From NCBI GenBank assembly GCA_029259355.1, contig JAPDIZ010000002.1:372001-436000 (forward strand): a stretch of DNA of 64,000 nucleotides, in the 5' to 3' direction. The DNA comes from Candidatus Bathyarchaeota archaeon. GTDB lineage: Archaea; Thermoproteota; Bathyarchaeia; JAPDIZ01. Below, one piece after another: positions 8,973 through 16,226 of this stretch. The notes beneath the pieces are model-generated. The model did not search any database, was not told the origin of the DNA, and was given only the letters and a program-made list of their open reading frames with translations. Position numbers and translations under genes: made by a program. Numbering within the stretch: position 1 is the stretch's first letter; each line of letters opens with the position of its first letter.

Positions 8973-9779
8973 TTGCGCGGGTTTGGGAGGGAATTTATAA
9001 GAGATTTAGTAGATGATTTTGTCGCAATAGTATTTGACTTGATCTCATCTACACCACTTTACGAAAAATACATAGACTATTCGGAATTATATACAAGCAT
9101 TAAGGGATCTACTCTACAAATAATCATCAAACATCCCAAATATGGGAGAGTAGCTATTGAAGAAATTCCTCTAAATGCTATAAGTTCTCTAACTATTGCA
9201 GAGGATATCATTAGGAGAATTCTTTCAGAAAGGTTTTATGGTGAGTTGATAGAAGGATTTTTGCGCTTCAGGATTGTTTTGAGATTGTTTAATTCTACAG
9301 TATATGCCAGGGCGAAGCAGCTAAATGAGGAAAAAGCAAAGTTGCTTAAAGAGTGTTATTGGTATGCAGAGACATTAGCTGACAAAATTCTTGAGTCTTT
9401 TATAAGACTTGATATTCTTTCAGGGCTGGTATTATTTCGTTTATTCCTTGAGGAAATGGTTACTTTATGCTTAAGGTTTTTAGATTTAAAAGCTGGAGGG
9501 TTTCGTCAGAAGGTGAGAACATTGGTTGATAATGGATGTATGTCGATATCTAACGGAGAGACGTTGCTACGCATCTATAGTCAGCTATCTTCTATCATTC
9601 ATGGAAGTCATGAAAAAATAGGAGGTAGCAAAACTATTGGAAAAGTGAAGCTTTCATTTGATGTAAACTTGGCACATAATTGCTTAAATTTTATCAACAG
9701 TACTATGAGGCAAGCTTTACTCCTTTTAATGAATCTTATTAGGGTCATCAGTTTGAAGATAAAAGAATGTAATACTTAG
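8973..9779 (+). CDS. Uncharacterised helical protein, possibly HEPN-like
   Basis: This 268-residue protein starts at TTG 8973 with GAGGTGGTG a few bases upstream. No family is recognised with certainty. The N-terminal 90 residues look alpha/beta and the rest is strongly helical. A late segment, RIYSQLSSIIHGSHE, resembles the conserved helix of HEPN-type RNases, where a polar residue and histidine form the active site; the spacing does not match the classic R-x4-6-H exactly. The broken reading frame just downstream contains a similar segment (VYRELSKEVHVIPD), suggesting a paralogue. An abortive-infection RNase would suit the surroundings but is not demonstrated. Confidence 0.5.
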   Translation: MRGFGREFIRDLVDDFVAIVFDLISSTPLYEKYIDYSELYTSIKGSTLQIIIKHPKYGRVAIEEIPLNAISSLTIAEDIIRRILSERFYGELIEGFLRFRIVLRLFNSTVYARAKQLNEEKAKLLKECYWYAETLADKILESFIRLDILSGLVLFRLFLEEMVTLCLRFLDLKAGGFRQKVRTLVDNGCMSISNGETLLRIYSQLSSIIHGSHEKIGGSKTIGKVKLSFDVNLAHNCLNFINSTMRQALLLLMNLIRVISLKIKECNT

Positions 9780-9780
9780 C

Positions 9781-10121
9781 TCGTATGGATTTGAGGAGGT
9801 TTACGGTGTTTACCGAGAGTTGTCTAAGGAGGTCCACGTTATTCCTGACAGGATGGATGTGGTAGGCGTCTTATTCGCGAAAGAACAATTTTCAAAACCG
9901 AAGTAATTCCAGATGAATTAAACCAATATCTTAGGACTTTACATAAGGTTATGGATATTGCCGTTGTCATCGAGCTTAACGTCCTCTCTGATTGGGTCAA
10001 ACAACTCCGAGATCATACCGAGCTTGAGAATAGGCTTTCCGTTTTGAGGGAATTGGAGCTAAGCAATGGGTTTAGGAGACTTAATGAGATGCTAGGTGAT
10101 CGATCCTATCGGCTAGGGTGA
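9781..10121 (+). pseudogene. C-terminal gene remnant related to the preceding HEPN-like gene
   Basis: No intact gene lies here, but two frames join into a plausible protein tail. The first, YGFEEVYGVYRELSKEVHVI..., ends in a stop at about 9905. The second continues RLIRERTIFKTEVIPDELNQ... to a TGA at 10119-10121. The first part aligns by eye with the IYSQLSSIIHG region of the gene directly upstream. There is no start codon or N-terminus, so it is a fragment with a frameshift near 9870-9885. Confidence 0.5.
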
Positions 10122-10158
10122 CTTTTGGTTATTTTTCGCTACATATTTCTGTGGCTTG

Positions 10159-10171
10159 CACTTAGTAAGTG
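10159..10171. promoter_or_regulatory. 13-bp palindrome before the ATPase module
   Basis: CACTTAGTAAGTG is a perfect inverted repeat (6-bp arms, single central base) 40 bp upstream of the ATPase start at 10211. It could be an operator for this ATPase-TOPRIM pair. It occurs once here and has no matching partner that I saw, so chance is possible. Confidence 0.25.
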
Positions 10172-10210
10172 TGAGAAGTTGATTTAGCATTTAATCGGGG
10201 ATGTGTTGGT

Positions 10211-11172
10211 ATGGTGATTAGGGTCTTAAGGGTTAGGAATTTCAAGTCGGTTAGGGATTTAGTGTTGAGTTGTAGGAGGATTAATGTGTTTATTGGTGAG
10301 CCTGATGCTGGTAAATCCAATATTTTAGAGGTTATTGGTTTGTTGTCTCATGTGAGGTTTGGTCTTGGCAAAATAAAGGACTTTGTAAGAATGGATTATA
10401 TGTCTGATATATTTTACAACAAACAGACTGGTAGTGAGATAAGTATAGAAGTTGATAACAAAGTTCTAAAGGTTCGTCGGGAAGGAGATCTCTTCAGAGG
10501 TGAATTCGTAGGCGAAAAAAGAGGAAAAGATCCGCGATTTCGATTTCAACTGATGCTAAGGAGTTTTTTGAGTTGTTTAAGTTCTATAGGTTTGGGGTGA
10601 GGGAGGAGTTTCCTGGTGGTTTTGAGCCGTTTTTGTTGCCTCCTGATGGTGGTAATTTGACGACGCTCATAATTAGTTCTGAGAGGCTGCAGGAGGTTTT
10701 TGGCGATGTTCTTAGTGAGTTTGGGTATGAATTGGTTGTTAGGGAGTTTGAGAAGAAGATTGAGGTTCAGAAGAGGATTAGGGAGGGTATTTTGGTTTCT
10801 CTTCCTCTTTTCATGGTTTCGGAGAGTGTTTATCGGCTTCTTTTTCATTTGGCGGCTATTTTGACGAATAGAAATTCTGTGATTGCTTTTGAGGAGCCTG
10901 AGATACACACCCACCCATACTACACCAAGTATCTTGCGGAGAGGATTGCGAACGATCGCAACAACCAGTACTTTATTTCAACACATACGCTCTACATGCT
11001 TGTTCCGCTTATAGAGAAGACGAGTATTCACGACTTAGCGGTTAACATAACCTATGTCGATGAGGGTCGGACGAAGGTTTATACGCTTTCGGATGAGGAT
11101 TTGGAGAAGTTGTTGGATTTGGAGTTTGATGCTTTGCTGAATTTGGATAGGTTTCTCAAGGGGTTGAGATGA
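10211..11172 (+). pseudogene. OLD/AAA15-type ATPase, interrupted by one frameshift
   Basis: Two overlapping frames form one protein of about 320 residues. Frame 1 (10211 on) gives an SMC/RecF-like N-terminus, MVIRVLRVRNFKSVRDLVLS, with Walker A GEPDAGKSNILE. After a run of A and AG near 10515-10530 the correct sequence continues in another frame (SAISISTDAKEFFELFKFYR...) to 11172. It includes Walker B and D-loop VIAFEEPEIHTHP and the switch histidine in FISTHT. Only one indel is needed, so it may be an assembly error and the protein may be intact. The partner gene overlaps its stop by ATGA. The pair resembles ATPase-TOPRIM modules such as PARIS (AriA/AriB) and split OLD nucleases. Confidence 0.72.
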
Positions 11173-11516
11173 AGTTCGTTGTTGAGTGTAAGCCAGACGT
11201 GGTTTTTGCTGAGGTGTTGAAAGCGGAGGAGATTGATCATTCTTTCGGAGAGAGTGAAGTAGTTAAGAGGGGGCGAAGAGCAGCACGATGTCTATTAGGG
11301 GTTGTGGATGAGGATTCTGGAAAGCCTGCTTCTAAGAGGCTGAAGGAGTTTGTAGAAGTGGATCGGTTTGAAGGGCATGGCTTTGTGGTATTGGGGTATG
11401 GAAGCGTTGGCTTTCTTTTAGGTTTTCACACTTTTGTCGAACTCACTCTATTCTTAGCTACGCAACCGAAAGAGGTGTTTATCCACGTATCACGTGGCGC
11501 TATGAATAATGTCTAA
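11169..11516 (+). CDS. Small TOPRIM-like partner of the ATPase
   Basis: This 115-residue gene starts in an ATGA overlap with the ATPase, so it is co-translated. The N-terminus MKFVVECKPDVVFAEVL carries an acidic residue where TOPRIM nucleases have their first glutamate, and LLGVVDEDSGKP gives an acidic DED cluster like the TOPRIM DxD. Archaeal ATPases of the preceding type are often paired with such small proteins. It is shorter than the TOPRIM partner of the second module (220 residues). Nuclease activity is an inference from fold and pairing. Confidence 0.55.
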   Translation: MKFVVECKPDVVFAEVLKAEEIDHSFGESEVVKRGRRAARCLLGVVDEDSGKPASKRLKEFVEVDRFEGHGFVVLGYGSVGFLLGFHTFVELTLFLATQPKEVFIHVSRGAMNNV

Positions 11517-11591
11517 GAATGTGAAGCGGTCACCAAGATAGTTCTACTTGGTTACACGCATGCTACCTGAGACATAGACTCGTGACAAAAA

Positions 11592-12254
11592 TCATTTTAG
11601 GGCTGTTTGTTCTTGTATGAGTTTCAGTAAAGAAACTATTGGCTGAAATGCGCTTCTTATATTCTCTTCACAGGCTTTGTTTATCAGTGGAGCGATTTTT
11701 TGGTAGTTGTCGATTAATTGTTTTGAGGATTTTATGCCCTGTATACTCGTTAGATTGATGCTACCTTTTAGGGCCATTAGCTTGATCACGTGATCCTCTA
11801 TCGAATGTTTCTCTACGGGGATTTCCTCTAACCCCATGAGAGTGACTACGATATTGAAGGATTGTTCACCACGAGCAACGTTTGATGCAAATACTTTTTG
11901 GTTAAGGAGTTTTGGGTCTGTGATCTCTATGCTATGTGATCGAAGAGAGTTGATTAACGACTCTATTCTTTCACTTGCTTCTTTATCGTCTAGGTCAATC
12001 ACTATTGCTAGGGTAGATAAGCTTCTTGAGAGCTTTGCTAAGGAGCTGACAACTATGGGGATGTTGTCGATGCCTTCGCAATCTGTTATCGCAACATGGT
12101 TTCCAAGCTTGTATCCAAGCTTTTTTGCAACTTCCTTGATGATTTCGGTATCTGTTTGTCCTTCACAAACGACTATGGCTTTTAGCCTAGGAGCTTTTCG
12201 AGAGATTGCATAAAAGGACTCTCTGTGAGGCTTTAGCTGAATCATGTAGTGCAC
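11592..12254 (-). CDS. TOPRIM (DUF3226/OLD-like) nuclease partner
   Basis: This 220-residue protein starts at GTG 12254, two bases after the ATPase stop; an ATG at 12245 is an alternative. TOPRIM signatures are clear: AIVVCEGQTDTEIIKEVAKK gives the glutamate and LAIVIDLDDKEAS gives the DxD metal site. TOPRIM domains of this group cut nucleic acid or act as ATPase-gated effectors in OLD, Gabija and PARIS systems. It forms an operon with the ATPase at 12256-13386 and converges on the other ATPase-TOPRIM module. Fold is sure; system membership is inferred. Confidence 0.72.
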   Translation of the reverse strand: MHYMIQLKPHRESFYAISRKAPRLKAIVVCEGQTDTEIIKEVAKKLGYKLGNHVAITDCEGIDNIPIVVSSLAKLSRSLSTLAIVIDLDDKEASERIESLINSLRSHSIEITDPKLLNQKVFASNVARGEQSFNIVVTLMGLEEIPVEKHSIEDHVIKLMALKGSINLTSIQGIKSSKQLIDNYQKIAPLINKACEENIRSAFQPIVSLLKLIQEQTALK

Positions 12255-12255
12255 C

Positions 12256-13386
12256 TTAGATTATGTGGAGAAACCTTGGGTCAAGGCCAAGCTTCTGCAG
12301 AACGTCTAGGTCTACGGCTTCTAATGCTCTCGTATCAACTACTCCCTCCTCATCTCTTTCTATGAAAAAGGTTCTGAGGCCTAGCCCTAGCTCGGTTGTG
12401 ATTTTCTCTGCGATTTGGACGAGTTCGATGCTATGTGTTGTCATGAAGAGTTGAAGCGAGTTCTTCTTAGCAAGCTCAAAGACAAACCTAAGCAATTTGT
12501 CGAGCCCGCCTGGGTGTTGGTGGCTTTCCAAATCCTCGACTAGTACAAACGCGTTTTGGGTTACCGCAAGAATGGCTCCAAGTAACACGGCGACACGTGC
12601 TCCGTCGCCTAGATCATCTACTCTCACCGTGGTTTTGGATAGCTGAATGGCTAGGCAGAATTCCTTGCCTAAAGGCATATAGGTTAAGCCTTCAGCATCA
12701 GATTCGTAACCCGTTTTAATTAACTCAATGACCTCTTTATCTAGTCTTTTCGCTAATAGCTTTGGCCATACTGCTGTCTCAACCAATTTTGGGTTACGCA
12801 AAATCCTATCATCAACAAGCACAGTGTTTCTTAAAAAGTTCAGCTCATTTTCAAAAACTTTTGCGATTGTCTCAGCGATAGCATATGGTAATGGTTTGAT
12901 AATATTCATCGCCTTATCGTAGGAGTGTTTTTCTGCGTAGTTGACAAGCTCGTGTTCTCTGATCGAAATGTTGCTGAGATTGCTTACCGCATCTTTAAGG
13001 ATAGAAAGGTCTAACCACGCCCTTCCTCCAGAGTCTTTATTGAAAACCTTAAACGATAATGTTCTTTTTCTTTTATTCCCATTGGTAAATGTAAGTTCTA
13101 TCTCGATTGGTTTACTTACATCCATTCGAAACCAGAAGAGATCTCTAAAAGCTAACCAATCACCGCGTCCACACCTCCTGTATGCGATAACGTCTGCTTT
13201 GTTGTGTTTTTCTAAGGAATCTTTCAGTGATGCAAAAGTAGATGCTAGGTATATTGCTTCAAGTAGAGTTGATTTCCCACTTCCGTTTTTGCCTAAAAAC
13301 AGGTTTACATCAGTGAATCGAGAAACCTTTGCCTCCTTTATCCCCCTAAAGTTTTTGACGGAAAGCGAATCTAAGGCTATAACCAT
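12256..13386 (-). CDS. OLD/AAA15-type ABC ATPase
   Basis: This intact 376-residue ATPase belongs to the RecF/OLD group: Walker A FLGKNGSGKSTLLEAIYLAS near residue 35, an ABC-signature-like DDLGDGARVAVLLGA near 260, Walker B VLVEDLESHQHPGG and switch histidine in MTTHSIE. The coiled-coil insertion is short, as in AriA-type and OLD ATPases rather than SMC or Rad50. It is transcribed leftwards with the TOPRIM gene following after 1-2 bp. The two-gene unit is the intact counterpart of the frameshifted module at 10211-11516. Confidence 0.8.
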   Translation of the reverse strand: MVIALDSLSVKNFRGIKEAKVSRFTDVNLFLGKNGSGKSTLLEAIYLASTFASLKDSLEKHNKADVIAYRRCGRGDWLAFRDLFWFRMDVSKPIEIELTFTNGNKRKRTLSFKVFNKDSGGRAWLDLSILKDAVSNLSNISIREHELVNYAEKHSYDKAMNIIKPLPYAIAETIAKVFENELNFLRNTVLVDDRILRNPKLVETAVWPKLLAKRLDKEVIELIKTGYESDAEGLTYMPLGKEFCLAIQLSKTTVRVDDLGDGARVAVLLGAILAVTQNAFVLVEDLESHQHPGGLDKLLRFVFELAKKNSLQLFMTTHSIELVQIAEKITTELGLGLRTFFIERDEEGVVDTRALEAVDLDVLQKLGLDPRFLHII

Positions 13387-13525
13387 TTCTCAAACCCGAG
13401 GAGATAGTAGCTTCAGTTGCTAAAAAGCATTTTCAGAAAGCAGGTTTTAACAAATTACTAGGCATAACTTGTGTAGGATTTCTTGCGCTTTTTTATACTT
13501 GATTTGGGCTTGTTTTTGAGAGCTT

Positions 13526-13990
13526 GTGTTCTATCTATTACGCGGTTTTGGCGTCTTAGATGTTGGATGTGTAGCTGTTCTAGACATCGAGGACTGTAGC
13601 TCAGAGCTTCTATCCAAAGTTGGCTTAGAAGAAGAGGAGTGGCTCATCGAAAAGCTCATGGGTAGTTGGATGAGCTCGGACGAGGCTGAGGAGCTTTTTA
13701 GGGTTTTTGAGGAGTTTTTGTGTTGGTCTAATACGCGGGTGAAGCGAGAGGCTTTGCGTAGAGCTGGGAGGTATGTGGAGGTGTGTGAGGTTTTTAAAAA
13801 GCCGCCAGACAAAGACTTGGAGAAATACCTCGGAGAGGAGCATCCTCAGAGCTACTTGGCAGTGCGTTGTGAAAAACATCTCGTAGTAGTTGGGGAAATC
13901 GATGAGGTAGAGGGTGAAGAGATCACTAGGCTCTATCCTCCGGAGGATGTTCTAAATCATCTCTTCGTCTTAGCAAACCCCTATCTCTAG
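13526..13990 (+). CDS. Hypothetical acidic protein
   Basis: This 154-residue frame starts at GTG 13526. The product is acidic and rich in Glu, with VSSEAEELF-type helices, three to five scattered cysteines without a metal-binding pattern, and no transmembrane segment. I recognise no family. It lies between the ATPase module and the first VapBC pair, separated from both by about 60-140 bp, so it looks monocistronic. Codon use resembles its neighbours, and the antisense frames here look non-coding. Confidence 0.45.
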   Translation: MFYLLRGFGVLDVGCVAVLDIEDCSSELLSKVGLEEEEWLIEKLMGSWMSSDEAEELFRVFEEFLCWSNTRVKREALRRAGRYVEVCEVFKKPPDKDLEKYLGEEHPQSYLAVRCEKHLVVVGEIDEVEGEEITRLYPPEDVLNHLFVLANPYL

Positions 13991-14048
13991 GCTCGAAGGA
14001 TTTGTGGGCAAAACAATAATATTGATCCACGTGTTATTTGTATGTGCT

Positions 14049-14279
14049 ATGAGACACGTAAATTTGACAATTACGATTCCTGAAGAGCTTAGGGAGAGGA
14101 TGAAGAGGATTAGGATAAACTGGAGTGAGGTTGCTAGAAGAGCTTTTGAGGAGGAGGTTAAGAGGTTCGAGAGGTTGGAGGCTGTGAAGATCATGGATGG
14201 TTTGAGGACTAAGGTGGTGGGGTGGAGTGGGGTGGATGAGGTGAGGAGATGGAGAGATTCTCGCTCGACTCCTCGGTAG
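14049..14279 (+). CDS. vapB: VapB-type (RHH) antitoxin
   Basis: I start it at ATG 14049 (MRHVNLTITIPEELRERMKR) rather than at 14004, because the ribbon strand LTITIPEEL should be near the N-terminus. The 76-residue product has the ribbon-helix-helix start and charged C-terminal tail of VapB/CopG antitoxins, which bind DNA and cap a PIN toxin. It overlaps the vapC downstream by 31 bp, the usual arrangement for translational coupling. Autorepression by the complex is expected. Confidence 0.75.
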   Translation: MRHVNLTITIPEELRERMKRIRINWSEVARRAFEEEVKRFERLEAVKIMDGLRTKVVGWSGVDEVRRWRDSRSTPR

Positions 14280-14680
14280 TTGTTAAGTGGTTTAGCGAGG
14301 AGGAGTATACTGAGAAGGCGTTGGAGATTAGGGATAAGTTTGTTGAGGGAGGGGTTGAGCTTATCGCAACACCTTTGTTGTTTTGCGAAGTAGCTAATGC
14401 GCTGCGGTACAAGCCCGATTTAGATGTTGTCAAGCTGAAGCTGGCTATTGAGAGCTTGTTTAAGCTCCACATGAACGTTGTGGAGTTGACGGAAAACCTC
14501 CTCAAAAGAAGTGCGGAGATAGCGTTTGACGCAGGCGTCACCATCTACGACGCAGTCCCTGTCGCAGCTGCTGAAAAGCACAACGCCATGTGCGTAACCG
14601 CAGACGAGAAAACACAATACAATCGAATGAAGGGCAAGTACCCAGTGGTGTTGCTGAGGGATGTTAAGCTTATCGATTAA
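14249..14680 (+). CDS. vapC: VapC-type PIN-domain toxin
   Basis: This 143-residue PIN ribonuclease begins MERFSLDSSVVVKWFSEEEY, with the first catalytic Asp in LDSSVVVKW. Further acidic positions are visible: E in FCEVANAL, D in TIYDAVPVAAAE, and D in VTADEK. VapC toxins cleave tRNA or rRNA. It overlaps its antitoxin by 31 bp. Length and motif order are ordinary for the family and nothing suggests decay. Confidence 0.85.
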   Translation: MERFSLDSSVVVKWFSEEEYTEKALEIRDKFVEGGVELIATPLLFCEVANALRYKPDLDVVKLKLAIESLFKLHMNVVELTENLLKRSAEIAFDAGVTIYDAVPVAAAEKHNAMCVTADEKTQYNRMKGKYPVVLLRDVKLID

Positions 14681-14689
14681 ACGCTTTTG

Positions 14690-14870
14690 GTTGTGAAGTC
14701 GGCTGAGGAAGTGCTCTAGCAAAGTCCTTTCCCCAAACTTCTCAATAAGTTCCAAAACCTCCTTTCCTCTTAATCGGCTCCGTAGCCTCCTCTAACCCGA
14801 ACTCAATCAGTGCGTTGGGGAAAATATAGCTCCACCTTTCCTGAGGCTTCTTGGGATATCGCCTGTTTCG
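14690..14870 (-). pseudogene. Relic of a VapB-like antitoxin
   Basis: On the minus strand the sequence reads PNALIEFGLEEATEPIKRK, then after a frameshift near 14765 continues VLELIEKFGERTLLEHFL. This matches by eye the intact antitoxin at 15948-16226 (NILIKFGLERATELIERKKK, VLELVEKFSREG). The N-terminal strand and a start codon are missing and no toxin follows. It is a broken paralogue left in the toxin-antitoxin cluster. Confidence 0.55.
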
Positions 14871-14925
14871 GTCATCGAAATTTTTTCAAAAAGCTCTGCG
14901 AATAATTTCGTTGGAAATCTTTGGC

Positions 14926-14991
14926 TTGGCCGCGGAGTGGCTCCTGTGGTGAGGGAGGGATGAGCTACAGGTTTTGCCGTGACGCGGCCAA
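14926..14991. other. Long hairpin with perfect outer stem; possible structured RNA
   Basis: TTGGCCGCG at 14926-14934 is perfectly complementary to CGCGGCCAA at 14983-14991. Inside, CCTGTGG (14943-14949) pairs with CTACAGG (14965-14971, one G-U), leaving an internal loop with GAGTGG on one side and GCCGTGA on the other, and a purine-rich GAGGGAGGGATGA apical loop. GC content is high for this AT-rich area. It could be a small guide-type RNA, a terminator-like element or the relic of an inverted-repeat element. No protein frame explains it. The rest of 14871-15074 shows nothing recognisable. Confidence 0.4.
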
Positions 14992-15074
14992 TTACTTCAT
15001 CAAACCTTTTTAGTCCATGGAGAACTAAGGCCTTTCTTGACGTTCCTAGTGCATGATTAGTTCGGTGATTCTGA

Positions 15075-15548
15075 CTAGATACAAACTTCGTCTTTTTCTA
15101 GGAATCTTACTCCTAGTTCTCTCAGCGTGTTTTGTTTGGGCATCATTTCTTTTTCTATTTTCTTGAATAGCGGTGTCGCATGTAGTGCTTCTGCTGTTGC
15201 TATGACGTAGCAGTCTGGTAGTGCTATGTGTAGGAGTTTTCTTAGCTCACCTGCTCTCAGAGCTATGTCCTCGTCAATACCTACTACTTCGACTGTTTTC
15301 GTAAGCCACATGATGTAGTTTAGTGCTTCGCTGTTTGGATCAGGCAGGTTTGCTGTTTGGTATATTTTCGATGCTACGTATAGTGTTTCACTCAGCGTGA
15401 TGTAGCTTACGTACAGCCTCAGCTTTTCAGCAGCTGCTTCTCCGAACATGCCTTGGACTTTGTCTCTGTGTGGTGCTTTCTCCACTATGTACTCGATTAA
15501 GACGCTTGTGTCGAGAACTAGCTTAGTCTCCTTCGAGGATTTCGCCAT
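15075..15548 (-). CDS. vapC: VapC-type PIN-domain toxin
   Basis: I start it at ATG 15548 (MAKSSKETKLVLDTSVLIEY), overlapping the antitoxin stop by 26 bp. Catalytic acidic residues are visible in LVLDTSVLIEYI, LSETLYVA, DEDIALRAGEL and ALPDCYVIATAEA. The 157-residue length is normal for a VapC ribonuclease. It is the second gene of an AbrB-type antitoxin operon read leftwards. An upstream in-frame extension to 15614 lies wholly inside the antitoxin and is unlikely to be used. Confidence 0.85.
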   Translation of the reverse strand: MAKSSKETKLVLDTSVLIEYIVEKAPHRDKVQGMFGEAAAEKLRLYVSYITLSETLYVASKIYQTANLPDPNSEALNYIMWLTKTVEVVGIDEDIALRAGELRKLLHIALPDCYVIATAEALHATPLFKKIEKEMMPKQNTLRELGVRFLEKDEVCI

Positions 15549-15759
15549 ATTTTCTCCTCTCAAGCTCGTGTTCTTCGCTGAGAATTTTTTCGACAAGCTT
15601 TGGATCGACATCAACTACTGTGGGGGGCTTAAACGGCTTTACAACAAGCATATTTTGCTTAGCTTCTACCACCACCTCGCTATCTTCGTCTATGCCAGAG
15701 GCTTCTCTCAGCTTCTTGGGTAAAATCAAAACACCCTTCTTTCTTACTTTCAGAACCAT
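15523..15759 (-). CDS. SpoVT-AbrB-type antitoxin
   Basis: The start at ATG 15759 gives MVLKVRKKGVLILPKKLREA, the standard swapped-hairpin AbrB N-terminus (KGxxxxPKxLRE). The C-terminal half, rich in Lys and Glu, ends SEEHELERRKYGEILEGD and would wrap the toxin. It overlaps vapC by 26 bp. Three direct repeats 31-78 bp upstream are likely operator sites, and a CTTTTTATTC TATA-like box lies among them. Confidence 0.82.
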   Translation of the reverse strand: MVLKVRKKGVLILPKKLREASGIDEDSEVVVEAKQNMLVVKPFKPPTVVDVDPKLVEKILSEEHELERRKYGEILEGD

Positions 15760-15789
15760 TTTCAACGCACTTGCCCAAGACAAATAGTA

Positions 15790-15837
15790 GTTGAACCATG
15801 AATAAAAAGGTTGACCCATGCAAAAAAGTTAAACCAT
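15790..15837 (-). promoter_or_regulatory. Three direct repeats, likely AbrB antitoxin operators with promoter
   Basis: Three near-identical 10-11-mers occur on the plus strand: GTTGAACCATG at 15790, GTTGACCCATG at 15810 and GTTAAACCAT at 15828, spaced 20 and 18 bp. On the transcribed strand they read CATGGTTCAAC and CATGGGTCAAC. They flank a CCTTTTTATTC TATA-like sequence and end about 31 bp before the antitoxin ATG. Such spacing suits side-by-side binding of AbrB-type dimers that shut off their own promoter. Confidence 0.55.
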
Positions 15838-15951
15838 AGCTATAAAAGCCACAAACTCTGCATTTCCTGACAAATGATTCGCAGCAGCTTCGTGGTTTGG
15901 ATCTGAGGAGTTGATGAAAGCTACGAGCACGTTGGTGTCTAGGTAGATCAA
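15829..15951 (-). pseudogene. Truncated VapC toxin (N-terminal 41 codons)
   Basis: From TTG 15951 the minus strand reads LIYLDTNVLVAFINSSDPNH..., a textbook PIN-domain start with the first catalytic Asp. It reaches a TAA at 15829-15831 after 41 codons; a full VapC is about 130 residues. The start overlaps the stop of the antitoxin at 15948, so this was the toxin of that pair. The truncation point coincides with the third repeat in front of the neighbouring AbrB antitoxin, as if the neighbouring operon had replaced the toxin's 3' part. Confidence 0.65.
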
Positions 15952-16226
15952 CGACCCCTTCCCCTTTCTACATCGGCTGAGGTGGGGAGTCTATCGTATG
16001 GAAGCCCTTCTCTCGAAAATTTCTCAACGAGTTCCAAAACCTTCTTTTTTCTCTCGATTAGCTCCGTTGCCCTCTCTAGCCCGAACTTGATTAAAATGTT
16101 GAAGCCGTGGTTGCGGCTATTAGCTAATCCTAGCCTAACCATCTCCTCAACGAGCTTAAGCACGTCTTGGCTAACCTTAATCGTCACAGCCTTCGTAGGT
16201 ACCCCTAGAGTACACCCATAGTACAT
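15948..16226 (-). CDS. VapB-type antitoxin, partner toxin truncated
   Basis: This 92-residue protein has a ribbon strand (AVTIKVSQDVLKLVEEMVRL) followed by two helices and a basic C-terminus. ATG 16226 is used here; the in-frame GTG before TIKV is a plausible shorter start. It resembles small archaeal RHH antitoxins and is close to the relic at 14690-14870. Its toxin is cut short, so it may survive as a solitary regulator or anti-addiction protein. Confidence 0.65.
   Translation of the reverse strand: MYYGCTLGVPTKAVTIKVSQDVLKLVEEMVRLGLANSRNHGFNILIKFGLERATELIERKKKVLELVEKFSREGLPYDRLPTSADVERGRGR

Noticed and set aside
10505-10540. Programmed ribosomal frameshifting in the ATPase
   Set aside because: An A-rich run is present, but there is no known signal, the downstream frame has no supporting pseudoknot that I can see, and similar breaks occur in unrelated genes, so an indel is simpler.
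12941-13423. 160-codon plus-strand frame opposite the ATPase at 12256-13386
   Set aside because: The antisense of a clear Walker A/B gene; no motif of its own.
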